Shown: positions 13,736-26,400 of the stretch, piece after piece
Numbering within the stretch: the stretch's first letter is position 1
Layout: every line of letters starts with the position of its first letter
Source of the DNA: Limnoperna fortunei
Taxonomy: Eukaryota > Mollusca > Bivalvia > Mytilida > Modiolidae
Direction: 5' to 3'
Length of the DNA: 64,000 nucleotides
Assembly: GCA_944474755.1 (NCBI GenBank)
Contig: OX104115.1
Coordinates: forward strand, 65,454,605 to 65,518,604
Program-made: the position numbers and the translations under genes
Notes under the pieces: generated by a model
What the model was told of the DNA's origin: nothing
What the model saw: the letters and a program-made list of their open reading frames with translations, nothing else
The model's database searches: none

Positions 13736-13862
13736 ATGAGAACAGAGCAAGTGCTCCCTGTTGTCAAAACAACATGCAATCTGCCATCTTTTGTACTTTA
13801 GTGTACAGTACACAAGGGAGAATTTATTATTTTTTACCCAAACGGTTTGGCGACTAGGATTT

Positions 13863-14250
13863 GAATTATTAATATCAATAAATGATTTATTGATATCAAT
13901 AAATGAATTATTGATATCAATAAAGGAATTATTGATATCAATAATGAATTATTGATATCAATAAATGAATTATTGATATCAATAAATGAATTATTGATAT
14001 CAATAAATGAATTATTGATATCAATAAATGAATTATTAATATCAATAAATCAGCTCATTTTATTAATATGAATAAATGAATTATTGATATTAATAAAGGA
14101 ATTATTGATATTAATAAAGGAATTATTGATATTTATAATGGAATTATTGATATCAATAATGGAATTATAAATATTAATAATTCCATTGAGAAATATTAAT
14201 ATTTATAATTTGAATTATTGATATTAATAAATCAAATTATAAATATCAAC
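13863..14250. repeat. Palindromic 21-bp satellite, block 2
   Basis: Same unit as block 1 after a unique 125-bp gap, decaying at its right end into AATTATAAATATTAATAATT variants. Confidence 0.9.
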
Positions 14251-14518
14251 TGCTGACTGGGCTTAGAACGTACATGTATTATTACGGTGTGTCCCAACAT
14301 TTTTAAAATCACATAATTAAGCATTGTTGTTTTAGTGGTTAGAAAGAGGTACAACAAGGGGTGTTGATTATTTTTCTAATTGAAATGAATATAATCATAC
14401 TAATGTGCAGTTATTGCAACTGAAAAGATGAAATGGGTAACATAAGTTTTTTTACAGAAAAAGGTGATTTTTACAGTAATTTTAAATTACATGTATTAAA
14501 AACTTATTAATATGTAAT

Positions 14519-14528
14519 TAAAGTAAAA

Positions 14529-14563
<35 letters not shown>

Positions 14564-14627
14564 ATCAATAAATCAATAAATCAATCAATAAATCAATCAA
14601 TCAATCAATCAATCAATATAAAGTCAA
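14519..14627. repeat. TAAA / TCAA compound microsatellite
   Basis: (AAAT)n passing into (AATC)n over about 100 bp. Confidence 0.95.
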
Positions 14628-15506
14628 TCATGGCTTTGGCACGGTTCAAGTAAATACCCAACAGACTAGGAGGCAGTAACTTAGCCTTCAATGGTTATCT
14701 TTTCCGGGTAAAAATTACCCGATTCCTACTATTCGACGACAGCACTTAAGGAAAATGCAACATTACCCGTATTCAACTTCAGGCCGGCAGAACCCATATA
14801 CCCAGACCCAATAAGTACCGCACAGCACCATCAACAGCTACAGTAACTGAAAGACGTACTCATCAGCAACCCCATCGAACTCATAGAATAAAATCTTTAT
14901 AGACTTACTTGTGTTGATTTATTTTTACTGTTTTTATAATTTTAAGGTGAAATATATATAGTGTTCCTTATTATTACCTGTTTGTTATATCTGGCTATAA
15001 ATGAATTTATTTATAAATGATAAAGTAAAATAATAAAAAATATATTCAACATAAAAAGAAGATTATCTTTTCTCTTTGAAAATATACAAATATCTAGTTA
15101 TCATTTATAGCTTTTCTATACCAAATATTTCTTAAAATCTGTTTTTAAATTTATAATTTTTTAAAGTATTTATTAACTGAAGACAGAATTTTTGAATTCA
15201 CAATGCAAATATACAAATACTTTCAATATAATTCATTACCACCGTAAAATATTACACAATTTTACCTGTAAAGTTAATTAATTATATCCTGTATGGGGGA
15301 CCCCTTAATCCTCACTAATGAGAGCCTACAATGTTCTTTGATCTTTCCAAATTTTGGCATTCCGGCACACAGCCATAATTAGAACCTAATGTTGGATAAA
15401 TAATTTGAAAATTCTTAAATTATAAATAATTAGTTGAAATTCATCCACTGTTTTACGAAAATATAGCACTGATGTTTTGTTAATATTACTCCCTGTAGGG
15501 GACCTA

Positions 15507-15509
15507 AAT

Positions 15510-15605
<96 letters not shown>
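15507..15605. repeat. (TTTA)n microsatellite
   Basis: Uninterrupted TTTA run of about 24 units, ending 310 bases upstream of the MIEAP start codon. Confidence 0.97.
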
Positions 15606-15607
<2 letters not shown>

Positions 15608-15852
15608 GCATTAGGTATATTTTATAATAAACATGTGAATAAAAACCTTTATTGAACCTCATGAAGACTCGGTGAATATACCTGTTATATTTGTTACCTG
15701 GGATGGATCAATAATTTTTCATTAACATACTATTGCTTAATTATATTATTGTTTAAACCCATAAACAAATTAAAACTTTTTAAGTATGTTCTAACACCTG
15801 CAGCAAATTATAACGTTTATAAGATTTTTTTAGAGAGATTAGTTAAAAATAA

Positions 15853-15858
15853 CACGTG
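15853..15858. promoter_or_regulatory. E-box CACGTG next to the TATA box
   Basis: A palindromic CACGTG that abuts the candidate TATA box. This is the canonical bHLH-zip (MYC/MITF/TFEB class) core. MITF/TFE factors control lysosome and autophagy genes, which would suit a MIEAP gene, but the match is only six bases and CACGTG is also common in the repeat at 17.05-17.38 kb. Confidence 0.3.
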
Positions 15859-15859
15859 A

Positions 15860-15867
15860 TATAAAAG
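15860..15867 (+). promoter_or_regulatory. TATA box of the MIEAP gene
   Basis: TATAAAAG lies 51-58 nt upstream of the exon 1 ATG, which would place a start site near 15890 and give a 5' leader of about 28 nt. A perfect CACGTG E-box sits immediately upstream (15853-15858). The arrangement looks like a compact core promoter; there is no transcript support. Confidence 0.45.
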
Positions 15868-15917
15868 GTGTGCCCTAATTCCAAGATAGTATTTTACTTC
15901 CGGGATTATAAACGAAA

Positions 15918-18900
15918 ATGGCAAATTCTAAATCAAAATCTCCCAGTCCGTTCACACGGTTAAAAAACTCTTTTAGATCAAGGAAACATGAGAGACGGAC
16001 CTTTATGCCCGGCGTTGACCATGAAGCGTAAGTATGCACTTCTTAATTTTTTGTTCACATGTTTTTTAAAGCCATAAATCTTCATTCAACGATTTTCTTG
16101 TAGAAATATTTAAGTTCAATAGTGTGAAGCACTTGGTCACTCGAAACAGAAGAACTTTGAATATAAGGCCAATATGTTCAGTAAAATACACTCATGGATA
16201 TAAATAGGAAGAGAAATTTGGATAAGACCATATTATTTTCAACTCTTTTTATACGCGATCATTTTTATTAACCTTTCTGATTACTATTCTTTGCATTAAA
16301 TTTACAATGTAATATTAAGGGCTGGTCAGCTAGGATTCAGGATATATTTGGCTAAGAGGGTAAAAGTTCCTATAAAACATGTGTGGGGGTGGGGTGGTGA
16401 GGGGATGATGGGTTCCGCAGTGCTTAACCTACAGAGCTTTCTGTTTTCTTGTACTTTTAAAATAGAAACAAAAATCTATAAGAAACTAATGGTGAAATAC
16501 GATCAAGAGAAAATTACTAACCTTTTCAACAGGTCTTCATTTACTAGATCCTGCCATTTTACACATCCAATCATTTTGGCTTTTTAATTTCAGAAAAATG
16601 TATCGACCTACAATAGGAAAACAATTATTTCTAATGGCAGCATGTTAAAAGCAGATATTTTTTGACGTCTATCAATCAATTTTACAGCGTTCTTCAGCAC
16701 TTTAAAGTTGGTTAATGACCCCTTTTACCTTTGGAATGCAAATCCGAGTCGATTAGTCGATTGTCTTGTAGTTTCAGAGTAAAAGATATTTGACATTTTA
16801 ATTAAAGTAAGGATTTCAAATGGAAGTAATGACGGAAATTATAATATCCTTCATTTATAAATATCTCTAAATTATATAAATATACTTAAATCCTACAAAA
16901 TAAATGCCATTCTACCTTGTAGAAAATCATCATGGCAGTCAGGTGTTGTCCAGTAAGCTACAAACATTTCATTATATGTAAAAGGCATGTTGTATTTCAA
17001 TCATGATAGTAAAAATGTTTTGGCATTGCAGTTAATAGTGTAGAATGTTACACAGGCAAATTTACTTCACATAAAATTCACGTGCAGTATATTTAACGTG
17101 AATTTCACGTGAAAAAAATACTTTGGTAATGTTTTTTTATTATGAAATACACATAAGTAGACAATTCTTCTCAATATAAAATACATGTATGTATTAACTT
17201 TTGTTGCTACATGTATGCATACTTATTTTTTAGTAAAATCACTATCTTGAAATTTCACGTGATTTTCACATGAAATATCCACGTGAATTTCACGTTAATA
17301 TGCTCCTTTAACGTGAAATTCACGTGAAGATTTTCAAGTGAATTTCACGTGAAACTCACGTGATTAAAATTTGCCTGAATAGCCGCTAATAGATAATAAA
17401 CAAGGTGGCCATTCATAAATAATCAAGTCGAAATTAAACATATATGAAGAGGTGAGGGTTTCAGTTATATTTTTACAATTAGCGAATCAGAAACAAAAAT
17501 TGTTCACGAATGCCTTTTGTTTTAATCCGATGAGGTCGAATTACACGTGTAGTTTGTTCTAATTGAATGATTCGTGCCACTTTCTCAAATATATCAAGGC
17601 TCCCGGGTATTATGGAGGGAGGTATTAGACAAAAACCACAGACTTTTGGCTGGAAAATTTGCAATCTTTACCATTAGAGATCTTAGTCGAGCAAACCTCT
17701 GATGTTGGCCTCAAACGCACAACAGCGTGGAAACTGCGGTAATTATTCGTTAATGGCTAACCACCTAGACCATTTGGCTACCAAGGCCCGTGTTCCAAAT
17801 GAGAACCTTTATACCTTTGAAACATCAAGTTCCAAATCCCTGTCACTTGTAGTTACAAATGAGAAATTTCTTTAAAAAATGAGCAAGTTAGCAACAACAA
17901 TTGTCGCTGAGAGCTGTGTCTTTCAAACGCTCAAGATCCAACAAAATCACAACATCAGCCCTACCAAATGTGTTTAAATTCGATTAAGATATCAAACACA
18001 TTATCTAGACGTCTGAGCGACGTACAAAAGATGAACGTAGCGCATCACGACTTAACGTAAGGAAAGCTGAACAGATTCATGTTCAATATTACTAAAATTA
18101 TGAGAAAAGGTGTTTGCATACAGGTCTGGCACGAAATATTTTATATACTGTTTTTACTTTTACAGAAATTTGAAAAAAGTTGAAGAAAATCTTCTTAATT
18201 TATCCAAAATTTCAAAAGAACTCTCAACCACGACTAAAAAGAAACGTAAAGCTGGTAAAGCATTGCAACTTGGTGATCGTTTTAGAGAATTACAGAACTG
18301 CTATGAAGACGTTCGAAAGGTATAACTGTTCATTGAAGTAATGTGTGTATATATAATATATTGCTGACCGTAGGTAAACCAGCTAGCGGAATATAATATA
18401 ACTGTGCGAAAATAGTGGCCAGGGTAGACGACTAAGCGCATGAAGCGTAGCGAAATACTGTGCATTTTGCTCTAGAAAAATGTGAGAGTCACTCTAAATG
18501 CATCTAAATTACATGCACAAGTTGCGAAAAAGCCGAACTCAACCTTACATTTACGAAAAATTCATAGAATTGGGTGAGAGGGAGGGTACGCACAACATTG
18601 AATAAGGTAGTGTCGAATATAATTTCAATGTATCTATTCATAATTGCAATATTTTGACCTGTATAAGAAAATATTCACTCAGCAGTTCAATCTTTGATGC
18701 ATCTACATTTATTAAGTGTTTGATTTATTGATTGTTAAGTTGTAGATTAAGACTAAACTCATATCCAAGTTGTCAGCAACCATCATAATATTTCAGATTG
18801 TTTGTTTGAATGGCTTTCGCCTATTTGAGCAAGCTATATTTATGGTAAAGAATCCAATGATATCATCTGGCTCTTAGTAGGAAAACTGACAAACATTGAG

Positions 18901-20485
18901 TCAAGAGTCGAGAATACCCCGCTGGAAGTCAGGCATTAACTCGCAACCTCAGTGTTGACAAGCCTATGTACTATTTGAGGTGATGTATGTACATCCAAAA
19001 TATGTAAAATAGTCTTCAGTTTATTTATTGCAGTATTTCAATGAAGTCGACTGTGAAGTAGGCTTCGACGGGCAATACAATAAAAGAGAAGATGAAGAGG
19101 ACACTGGATTTGGATTTAAACGCTCCAGGTAAAGTTTTGAAGAATTGCAATTTGTCCTATGTTATTAAATCCATTTTGAGTTAACATTCCAGTTGATCTT
19201 ATATTTATTTACATGCAAATTGACGCTCACATACACATTGTAGTAGGTATAATATCGGCTGATTGATAATTGGTAAGAAAAATGTGTTTGATTACTTGCA
19301 AGTGTTAGCGTATTCCAAACTTAATCTTTAAGAAAAGAAAACCGACCGAACAACAAGAGCCAAAAGCCAAGGGACAGTTACAAATCCGGATATAGACAAA
19401 CACAACACAAAAACCAAACTATATAAAAACGAATTTGTTTGCAATGTGTTATGCCGTCTGTTATATTTTGTTAATTATCACGTATTTTGTTTTAGAGATC
19501 CCGTGACTTCACAATGTTAGAAAATAGTGATAAACAGGTTATGGACGTCCAACCAGTATATGTTTCGATAACGTGGATTTATCTGTTTGATAAGATTGTT
19601 TAAATGTAAAAAATTGCTTCTATCAATGTACTCTTAACGTAAACATATATATATATGTGATATATGTGATATATTTACTTTTATGTGTACAGGGCAGCTG
19701 CAACTGCAAGACAGGCCCAAGTTGATGTTCACAACCCTGATTATGAGCCAATGGCTGATTACACATTGCATGGTGGCAAAAGAAATATGCAAAGACAGTA
19801 TGTATTTAGTTTTCTCATTCATAAGATAAACATAATAGTCTACATTAAATGATTAGGAATATAGACAGTACTGAACATTAAACTATTTAATAACATCTCG
19901 ATACATTGTCGCTTTTGTTGCTAAATATAGTATAAGACACCTTACTTATGAGGATAAGATTAACTTTCATATAAAATAAAGTTTGATTGGTTCTTATACG
20001 AAAAGACCTTTGATTTGTAGGCTATTTATAAAGCGAGTTTCACAAGCGTTGCTATATCAATGATATACGTGAACCAGTTAACGATATTTGCGTTGCCATC
20101 TGGTATAACATTTATGCTTTGCACAACTTTAACATTTTTTGGTCATTTATGCAAAACCAGTATGTTTTTTATGTTTAAATATAGAAATTTAAATTTGAAC
20201 ATTATTAATTACATTATATGGTCTTCTTAAACCATTTTAATAGGTTTAAATTCATCAATATTACTTATGAGCTGAGGTGTTTTACAAGAACGGTGTTAGC
20301 TTTGTTTAGTTTTATTGGAAAAGAACTTCTGATTCAAATTAACTTATTTATTTTATGTATGTTATATATTTTCCTGACACTGTTACATAATTATAATTGT
20401 ATGTACCTGTAAATATTTTCAGGCCTCTTGATGAATCGAAACCATTTGCAAGGTCACTAAGCGAACGGAAACATAAGAATGTTGA
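15918..20485 (+). CDS. MIEAP gene, N-terminal exons 1-5
   Basis: Exon 1 (residues 1-37) has a serine/lysine-rich start containing SPSPFTRLKNSFRSRKHER. Exon 2 (37-88) is a likely amphipathic helix beginning NLKKVEENLLNLSKISKEL and ending in phase 0 at DVRK. Exon 3 (89-120) is acidic. Exon 4 (120-155) is Ala/Gln-rich then Tyr-containing. Exon 5 is 155-176. Exons 1, 2 and 5 have recognisable counterparts of like phase in the broken copy (38732-38851, 39444-39636, 40884-40946); exon 5 has the same length, 63 nt, in both. I know no named domain for this part. A long first intron holds a TIR element and a SINE. Confidence 0.72.
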
Positions 20486-23400
20486 GTAAGTAATCATAAA
20501 ACAATTAAATTTCATGAAATAACCCCTGGAAGGAAGTAAAAAAGGCTTCCTACCTATTAATTTATCATGAACTGCATACATCTTACTGCGCTGTGATTTT
20601 TGAAAGTTCTTTTACATACAAAATATTTTGGACTTGACAAAATTTTATTGTTTCAGTTTAACATTTTCAGTTAAGCATATTATGACGTCGGAGTTCTTAT
20701 TGTGACATTATAGCGGGCTCTGCTTATTAGAACCGTTATGTGTTCTCTAAGCGTACGAAGGATTATTGCAACAGTCGTAAATATTCAAAGTAGTTCAAAA
20801 TATGCATGTCTTGTTTCAAATTATATCATAAATCCCAAACAACACTTTTGATTTTTTTTTAACTTGTTAACTTGAAATGAATATTGTACTTAAATAGTTA
20901 CAGAATGCAGGATGAAATAAAAGTTAGAGAAGACGCAAATGAAAGGTAATTAATATGATAAAATAAATTTAAATGAATTTAAACAAGAAAAGGCATTATT
21001 TTGAGAGAAGTTATGCCCAAGTTGAGATAACAACAAAGGCTCATTTTTAAACGGACCCACGTGGTAAGGGTATAGGGGGGGTGTTTACCATTGATCCTAA
21101 TTGATCTTGGCCTTGGAAAAGGTCGCACGGCCATAGATTAAGTTCACATTTGATCGAATTTTGTATGCCGACCTCCGTCGTAACCATAAAAGATACAACA
21201 ATGGAACCTTGACCACAATGTAGAACTTGTTAAGATCTTGAATTGTATTGTATTGTATTGACCCATTTTAAGAGTAATCTTGCCTGGATCAATGGAATAT
21301 ATTGTAAATAATTTATCTTCATTACTGTCGCCTGAATATAGCTGAAATATTGCTGCTCGGGCGTTAAACACCATTAATCAGTCAATCAATCTTCATTACT
21401 GTTATATACACTGACATAATACCTTAACTGTTGGTTATCTTTAACATTGAACAAGGTCTAAGGTTAAGGTAACATTGTTATTTTTAAAGTTGTGTGCAAG
21501 ATCTTTTCAAAGTACATCTTTACATACAAATATCCAATGTATTAGATTTTGTTCGTTGAATGGTGTTTAACGCCACTTTCCGCAATTTTTAGCTATATCG
21601 TGGCGTCCAGTTTTTATTGATGGAGGAAGCAGGAGAACCTGGAGACAAACCCGACCTTTCCAATTAAGATTTTAGTCGAGTTCTTCCTGCCTATAGTGGG
21701 ACTCGAACCCGCAAACTCAGTCTTGACATACGACGGGATCAATAGTACCTTACTACCTTAATGACTAGGGACCACCGAGCCCATCTAATGTATTAGATGT
21801 TAAATTGGTAGTTTATTTAATATAGGCAGGGGTTTTAGTTGCATTAGGTGAAAAGCCTATTACATTGAATGAATGCATTTTTGTGTTTTTGCGAAGTTTT
21901 CCCCATTACAAGTTCTTGTTTCGCGAAATGGTGTAAAGACATTTTGTGCCTTGAATGTATTACACATTATGCTTTCTAAGTTACCACTGGCACAACAAAT
22001 ACTTTTTACTAAAACATTTCGCTGTTACAAAAAAATTTGTGTCCTGATGAACTTTGAAATCTTCGAAAAATGTCGAAATGAAAGATGTTTAAACAAGGTC
22101 AGCAATGGATTTCGACGCCTTGTTGCATAGCGCAAAGAATTTTTTAGACTTGGGGGTTATAATGTTAGTTATCATTCGATTTGAGTTTGAAAATGATCAC
22201 TCGGCCAAAGTCACTTTCTAATTTTTTACATACATTTGTTTTGTGTGCATATCTCCTCCTTAACCCTAGGAGACACAACTGGAACCATGCATACATGAAA
22301 TACATACATAAAGCAATTATTCGTTTATACAGTGAACTATATTCAATTTAATAATAAAGAAAGTCACGTTCAATGTCATAATGTTCTACAATATAGGCAT
22401 TTCCTCTTTTATTTTATGCTGAAATAGTTTTTCTTTCAACTTAATAAATGAAGACAAAATATAATTGTAATTTAGTGGTTACTTCAATGACATTCGTTTT
22501 TTGTTGGAAGAAGTGGAAAGACTAGTATTTGTTACGTAGAATAAATAAACCAATATTTTTATTTGTATTTGTTGGAAGAGTTGCTCGCTAAAGTTTTAAA
22601 TACAACACGTTTTTGTTTAACCTTTTGCAATTTTAGGTTACAAGAAAAGATAAAGAAATTGAATGATGAAGTTGAGGATTTCAAAAGGTATCTTGATGCG
22701 ATAGCAATAACATCATTTTGTACATGTATTTTTCATAAATAATTGTAATACAAAAAAAACATTCCACTGTTCGTTACAATGCACGTTTCGATGCAGCTAG
22801 ATATAATCATTGACTTTTCAACAGCTACAACCTAACAAAAACTTCCTCCTGTTGTCTGCCCTTTTATCGTGATAAATTAGATGCAAGTAGTTTATTGGTT
22901 TTTTGTAATGACCATTTGATTGATAACGATATTTTAAGCAAATGCAAAGAAGTATACGAAGTAGTTCGATTGTCTGAAAAAATTAGTAAAAATCAAACCA
23001 GTCTCAACAGACTACGAAATCAGAATAAACTTAAACAGAAAATCTTACATAACAAAATATTTGTATTTAAAACAATATTGTTACTTGTTCATCTCTTGAA
23101 GAAATATAGAAGAAATATATCATGAAATGTTTTGTCCTTCTACTTTTTAGAAAACTTCAGAGAGAAACAGAACTCAGAGAAAGCGCTCAAAACAGGTAAA
23201 GTATCCGTTAAATTTACATCCCAACATGGTGTCATTATTTGACCAGTGTATATTAACCACACCATACATAGCTTAGTCTTGACGTTTTTACATGGAAGTG
23301 CTTGCGAAAATAAATCGGGTGTCTCACAAACATTGCTTCTTAAATATTGCCTACTTTCAATACTATCCCGCTGCATAAAGATATTGGTGTGTTTTTATTT

Positions 23401-26400
23401 GTTAAACATCTCAATAAAACATGCAGATAAATTAGTAGTCTTACATATTTAATATTGGTACTTTAAAAAATGTATATCTTTTTTTAAAACAGAATACGTC
23501 ATTTTATTTTATGAAGTCAACATTAAGATTATGATTGTAATTTTGCAGATTGAGCGAGCTGATGGGAAAGCAACTGAAGTCCAATAATCCTGCCATAACC
23601 GACTTGAGTGATCCTGATAGGCCGCTTATCCTTGTGGAAAAGTTCTCGAACTTGTATGACAATGAATGGACAGACATCATTGGAGACATTGAACAAATTA
23701 CCAAAAATGAAAGAGAAGCAACAACAATATTGCTGACAGTAGTAACTGTACGTTAAGATATTGGTATTAATAGCTATAATAAGCCTTAAAAGAATTTGTC
23801 TGCAGACATATGTTTTAGGCAGAATATTTATCTTTCTGAAGATTTTTGTCTAAAGTTAGTGTTAGTATTTCGTCGAAATACAATATTTCTTAGTCAATCG
23901 TTATTTAAGAAGTTTGTTATAATTGTAGTGAAATGTTCTTGCTATGTACATAATGATAAGATCGTTCAGTACTTTAATGACACGTGTAGTGGCTAATGTG
24001 TTAATATTTGAGGTTTTGTTAAAATACTTTCAGGATACGTACACAGAATGCTATGATCTTAGACACAAAGGTGAAACATTTTTAAAACTGAAAAACAGGT
24101 TCGCTGATGTGGAGTGTAAGGTAGGTTTGTGTAAAGGTCATGTGCATGTTACAATATATTTTTATTTTAATGTTATTCCTTTGAAAGCTCTCTTTTATTG
24201 GTCTCATACGTAGTAATGTGAATTAAATTATTTTTATTGAAACAGACATGAGGTTTTAGTTGGCACAGTTCATGAAAAAGATTACTTTTGGTGTGAACAG
24301 AAAATTACGTTTCTTGAAAGATCATTTAAAAGCACATGTTCAAAAATGAGATGCAGAGATTATACTTTGAAAAAACAGAAAGAAACAGGGGTCCTAGGTA
24401 TAAACCCATAATCTTCGACTAATAATGAAGCAAAATGTCACTTTATACACTTTGCTATCAACAGATTCCAAAGGTACCAGAAGAGTGTTCTGTTCTGTTG
24501 AAGTCATTGAGTGAAACACACATTGCAGGTCTAAAAAACGTAAGTTAAAAGGTTTTGGCGTTATTATTTCGAATGTTTTATAAGAGAGATTTCATGAAAA
24601 CATCGTTCAACGATTTCGTGAACACAATGATAAAATAAGTTTCTGCTATGAACCTAAAAAAGGACTTATATTGCTTCAACTTTCGACAAAAAAAACGTGT
24701 TATGAAAATACTGAAAGTATTTTGCCTTTTTGTAGCATTACACTTATTGACATAGGCTAATCGGACCGAAACTCAGAAATAACGAACGTTTTTGAATTTG
24801 ATGAATAATTTTGTGTACCAAGAGACCGTATCCTTGAATGCAAGATAAAGACCATATATTTATGTTCGGAACAGTAGAACATACTTAAAACCTCGAATGA
24901 ATACGACTATTTACGCTGATGTTCCTTCTTTTGGTATACAATATTTCAAAGTTCACTAAAGCGTGAGAAATTTGGAACAGCACAACATGATTTTGACAGT
25001 GAAGTTTCTCATTATGTTATCTTCATCAAAAATCTTCGGACTGAAGGAACATCTATATATCCCCCAACTTTCGTTTCGCGGCACAACAAAAAGCTTTTCC
25101 TATCAGGACTCAAGGAATTAAGAATTAAATTTAACGGTTCGCAAGGTTAGGAAATATACCTAAAAGCTTGCTATTTATACCAACATATCTTTGTTTTTCT
25201 ATGTATACTCTTCAAAAAAGAAGCGCAAGCTACATTTTAATATATAAAAATGAGTTTTTTTTATAATTCTCAGTTATAATTTAAAATGACATAACCTTTT
25301 CAATATACAGGTAATTTAAAATGTTTTAGCTTCTTTTCTTCAGATTTGGCATATTGGCTTATTATAAAATTGACACAAGTGCATACACCGTGAATATCCG
25401 CGAAAAGTTGGAAGCGTTTTCAACGGAAAGTGCGTGGTCTACTCAACCGTCTATCGATTGCGTATAAAATGAACAGGTCCGATTGTCCAACTTGTCAAAA
25501 CGTAAAAGATATGCCTTGCCGCGGTGAGGTAATGCTACCAGAAACATCATCGACGGGACGGGCTACTACAGGCTGGAGTATCCCAAATTGAGGGTGCACG
25601 GACCGAGAATTTGAACCAAAGTACCATTTCCAGACTATGGACCCGATTCCAAAAGACAGGTACGACTAATAACCGTCCAAGAACTGGCAGACCAAGCATA
25701 ACCACAGCACGTCAAGATCGGTACATCGGGTATTCCATCGATGGCATCAAACAGTTGCAGCTGCAGTCAGGATACCTGGATTGAAAAGACACAACTCCCA
25801 AACTGTTAGAAACTGACCCCGACAATATTGAATTAGACCCAGGAGTACGTATTTTGAGCAGTTTTGATGTCGTTACATCGTCGGGAATAGTCAGATGGCG
25901 CAACAGGTTAAGGGTTTAAACATTCCTGAATTGGCGCAGATTGGTTTAGTGACGAGTCGCGGTTCCTGCTAAAGAAGCGTGATAGTAGAACACGTGTTTA
26001 CCGCTGATGAAATGAGCGTTTCGCGCCCTCAGGTTTCCAGTAAGTGGATAGATTCGGCGGATGTAGCTTCATGATGTAAGCGGACATCTCAAATGACTGA
26101 AAATCAGTGCTTGTATACGTACCACACAACATAAAGGCTCAGCAGAGCAAAGTCGACATCCTTCAACCACATTTCTTCGAATTAACGCCGCAAACTTCAC
26201 AGGAGATGAAGAGCAGTGTTAGCTTTACATACGTTACTGTGATTAATTGACTGTGATTTGTGAAATGTACAAGGCAATGACCATTACTTTGCATACAACA
26301 AACACTTTGAGTTCATATCCTTCGTTTAATTGTAAAATTTGATTTAAATATCGCGTACTAAAATATGTAAAAACCCACTATGCGTTTTTTAAGAGTATAT

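Noticed and set aside
13385..14250. CRISPR-like array
   Set aside because: Eukaryotic context, no unique equal-length spacers; the units are contiguous palindromes.
23246..23452. ORFs in the introns of the MIEAP gene (for example at 23246, 21873 and 22895)
   Set aside because: They run through splice junctions and stop at once; no homologous stretch is conserved in the paralogous introns as protein.
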